From positions 1 to 7,426 of the forward strand of contig DBDO01000106.1 in assembly GCA_002293605.1 (NCBI GenBank): a stretch of 7,426 nucleotides of DNA, written 5' to 3'. Source of the stretch: Desulfovibrionaceae bacterium UBA930. GTDB taxonomy: Bacteria > Desulfobacterota > Desulfovibrionia > Desulfovibrionales > Desulfovibrionaceae. The position numbers and the translations under genes are program-made. The notes below the pieces were generated by a model. It was given only the letters and a program-made list of their open reading frames with translations. It was not told where the DNA came from and did no database searches. How positions within the stretch are numbered: the stretch's first letter is position 1; every line of letters starts with the position of its first letter. This document shows positions 6,090 to 7,426 of the stretch, piece by piece.

Positions 6090-6112
6090 GTGTAACAGCG
6101 AAAAACAGCCGC

Positions 6113-7066
6113 ATGCATACCCCGCTTTTCATCCCCTGCATCCTCGGCCCCACAGGAGCGGGCAAGACCGCCGCAGCCCTGGCCCTGGCCGCAGCCCTGC
6201 CCCTGGGCGTGGTCAACGCCGATTCCCGGCAGATCTATGCGGATTTTCCCCTGATCACGGCCCAGCCCTCGCCCGAGGAGCGTGCTGTCTGCCCGCATGC
6301 CTTGTACGCTTTTCTCGATACGCGGGAAAATCTGGGGGCGGGGGAATACGCCCGCCTCGCAGCGGAGCACTTGCGCGCCTTTGCCGTCAAAGGGCGCGTG
6401 CCCGCTCTGGTGGGAGGAACCGGGCTGTACTTTAGAGCCTTACTTGAGGGCCTTGCGCCGATTCCCGTCATTCCGCCGGATATCACCGCCGTATGGCAGG
6501 AGCGCTGCCGCAGCGAAGGGAGCGCGGCCCTGCATGCCCTGCTTGCCGAGCGTGACCCCCTGTACGCGGCTAAAATTCACCCTCACGACCGCCAGCGCAT
6601 CACCCGGGCCCTGGAAGTGCAGGAGGCCACGGGAAAGCCCTTTTCCTGGTGGCACGGGCGGCCCCTGCCGCAAAGCCCCTACCGGGTCTGCAAACTGGGT
6701 GTAGGCCTTGAGCTTGCGGAGCTTACGCCCCTGCTGGCCCGGCGCATTGAAGCCATGTTGCAGGCAGGCGCGCTGGAAGAGGCCAGGGCCGCGCTCGATC
6801 GCTGCCCGGACCCGCAAGCGCCCGGCTGGTCGGGTATTGGCTGCGCCGAAGTGCATGCCTATCTGAGCGGCCGTCTAAGCCTGGATGCATGCCGCGAACT
6901 CTGGTTGAAAAACACAAGGGCTTACGCCAAGCGCCAGCTCACCTGGTTCAGGGCCGACAAAAGCGTTCGCTGGTTCAGGCCGGAGCAGACAAAAGCGATG
7001 GTAGAACTTGTGTTGCGGGAGTTAGAGCAAGGCTGCAGCGGACTTATTTCCGGTAGCCGTGGCTGA
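6113..7066 (+). CDS. miaA: tRNA dimethylallyltransferase
   Basis: Transfers a dimethylallyl group from DMAPP to N6 of A37 in tRNAs reading codons that start with U; the product is the substrate of MiaB. The 317 residues are normal for the family. The P-loop GPTGAGKT is at 12-19, NADSRQIY at 35-42, followed by LITAQPSPEE, VGGTGLYFRALLEGL, the HPHDRQRITRALEVQEATGK segment, and a C-terminal NTRAYAKRQLTWFR block that is highly diagnostic. The usual GTAKP is ITAQP here, probably a lineage variant. The ATG at 6113 is preferred because it is the only ATG just before the P-loop, but it lacks a clear Shine-Dalgarno. A GTG at 6086, overlapping the coaD stop as GTGA and adding nine residues, is the main alternative. 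The last 23 bases overlap the convergent gene on the other strand. Confidence 0.95.
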   Translation: MHTPLFIPCILGPTGAGKTAAALALAAALPLGVVNADSRQIYADFPLITAQPSPEERAVCPHALYAFLDTRENLGAGEYARLAAEHLRAFAVKGRVPALVGGTGLYFRALLEGLAPIPVIPPDITAVWQERCRSEGSAALHALLAERDPLYAAKIHPHDRQRITRALEVQEATGKPFSWWHGRPLPQSPYRVCKLGVGLELAELTPLLARRIEAMLQAGALEEARAALDRCPDPQAPGWSGIGCAEVHAYLSGRLSLDACRELWLKNTRAYAKRQLTWFRADKSVRWFRPEQTKAMVELVLRELEQGCSGLISGSRG

Positions 7067-7426
7067 AATCCTCGGCATAGAGGCGCGAAGCCGGGGCTTC
7101 TTTTTCTCCGGGCAAGACAAGAAAGACCGTCTGCCGACTCAAGCCGCGTTCCCGCGCTATTTGGGCCAGTGTGGCCAGTGTGGCCCAGGCCATGCTTTGC
7201 TCCGGCCACCCGACCTTATGGGCCAGCAGCACGGGCGTATCCTCACTCACGCCGCCCTGACGCAGCTCTTCAGCCAGCCGCTCCGGCTCTCCTGCCGAAA
7301 GATAGACGGCCAAACTTCCGCCGTGGCGCGCATAGGCGGCCACACTCTGGGCCTGGGGCACAGGGGTGCGCCCGTCCAGCCGGGTGACGGCCAAACTCTG
7401 CACGCGCTCCGGACTGGTCAGGCTGG
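7044..7426 (-). CDS. cobM: Cobalt-precorrin-4 (precorrin-4) C11-methyltransferase, C-terminal part (partial)
   Basis: The C-terminal 126 or so residues of a corrin-ring methyltransferase that uses SAM to methylate C11 of (cobalt-)precorrin-4 in cobalamin synthesis. The frame stays open to the right edge, so the start and the N-terminal SAM-binding half lie outside the window. Recognisable segments are LAVTRLDGRTPVP near the left of the visible part, an AVYLSAGEPERLAEEL helix, DTPVLLAHKVGWPEQ, and the terminal LYAEDFSHGYR, which closely follows the CbiF/CobM ending. The GTG at 7401-7403 is internal, because residues matching the family (LTSPERVQSL) continue upstream of it. An anaerobe would use the cobalt-first pathway, where the gene is called cbiF; cobM is the common automatic name. 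It converges on miaA and overlaps it by 23 bases. Confidence 0.92.
   Translation of the reverse strand, partial: SLTSPERVQSLAVTRLDGRTPVPQAQSVAAYARHGGSLAVYLSAGEPERLAEELRQGGVSEDTPVLLAHKVGWPEQSMAWATLATLAQIARERGLSRQTVFLVLPGEKEAPASRLYAEDFSHGYRK

Noticed and set aside
5960..6112. Upstream extension of miaA to an ATG at 5960
   Set aside because: It would lie largely inside coaD in another frame and encodes a basic stretch unlike any MiaA N-terminus; the P-loop normally lies within the first 20 or so residues.

Overview
The window looks like chromosomal DNA from a GC-rich, probably sulfate-reducing Desulfovibrionaceae-type bacterium (Desulfobacterota, formerly Deltaproteobacteria). This rests on strong G/C preference at third codon positions, a sigma-54-dependent two-component pair of the ZraS/ZraR (HydH/HydG) family, the sequence style of MiaA and RsmD, and a cobalamin methyltransferase. 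The taxon is an inference; no search was run. There are no mobile elements, rRNA, tRNA or CRISPR in the window.

Layout. At the left edge is the 3' end of an unrecognised rightward gene (to 131), followed by a long-stem terminator-like inverted repeat (178-242). Next, on the minus strand, is a two-gene operon read right to left: a membrane sensor histidine kinase (1731-3575) and its NtrC-type response regulator (268-1734), joined by an ATGA stop/start overlap. The 273-base divergent spacer (3576-3848) holds a good sigma-70-type promoter for the rightward operon. It also holds two short inverted repeats and a roughly 120-base leader for metK. The leader contains a possible 23-codon, cysteine-containing upstream ORF that overlaps mutually exclusive hairpins.

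The rightward operon is metK (SAM synthetase), rsmD (16S rRNA G966 methyltransferase, TTG start), coaD (phosphopantetheine adenylyltransferase) and miaA (tRNA A37 dimethylallyltransferase). The genes are tightly packed: a 13-base gap, a 22-base overlap, then a 23-base gap. At the right edge a minus-strand cobalt-precorrin-4 C11-methyltransferase (cbiF/cobM, truncated by the window) converges on miaA, and the two coding regions overlap by 23 bases.

How the genes fit together: MetK makes the SAM that RsmD and CbiF/CobM use directly, and that MiaB would use on the MiaA product. CoaD supplies CoA. The rightward operon is therefore core metabolism and translation maintenance. The two-component pair faces away from it and shares only the regulatory spacer; its signal and targets cannot be read from the window. 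The most interesting unexplained parts are the metK leader and a disordered-looking, His/Cys/Pro-containing insertion in the ATP-binding domain of the kinase.
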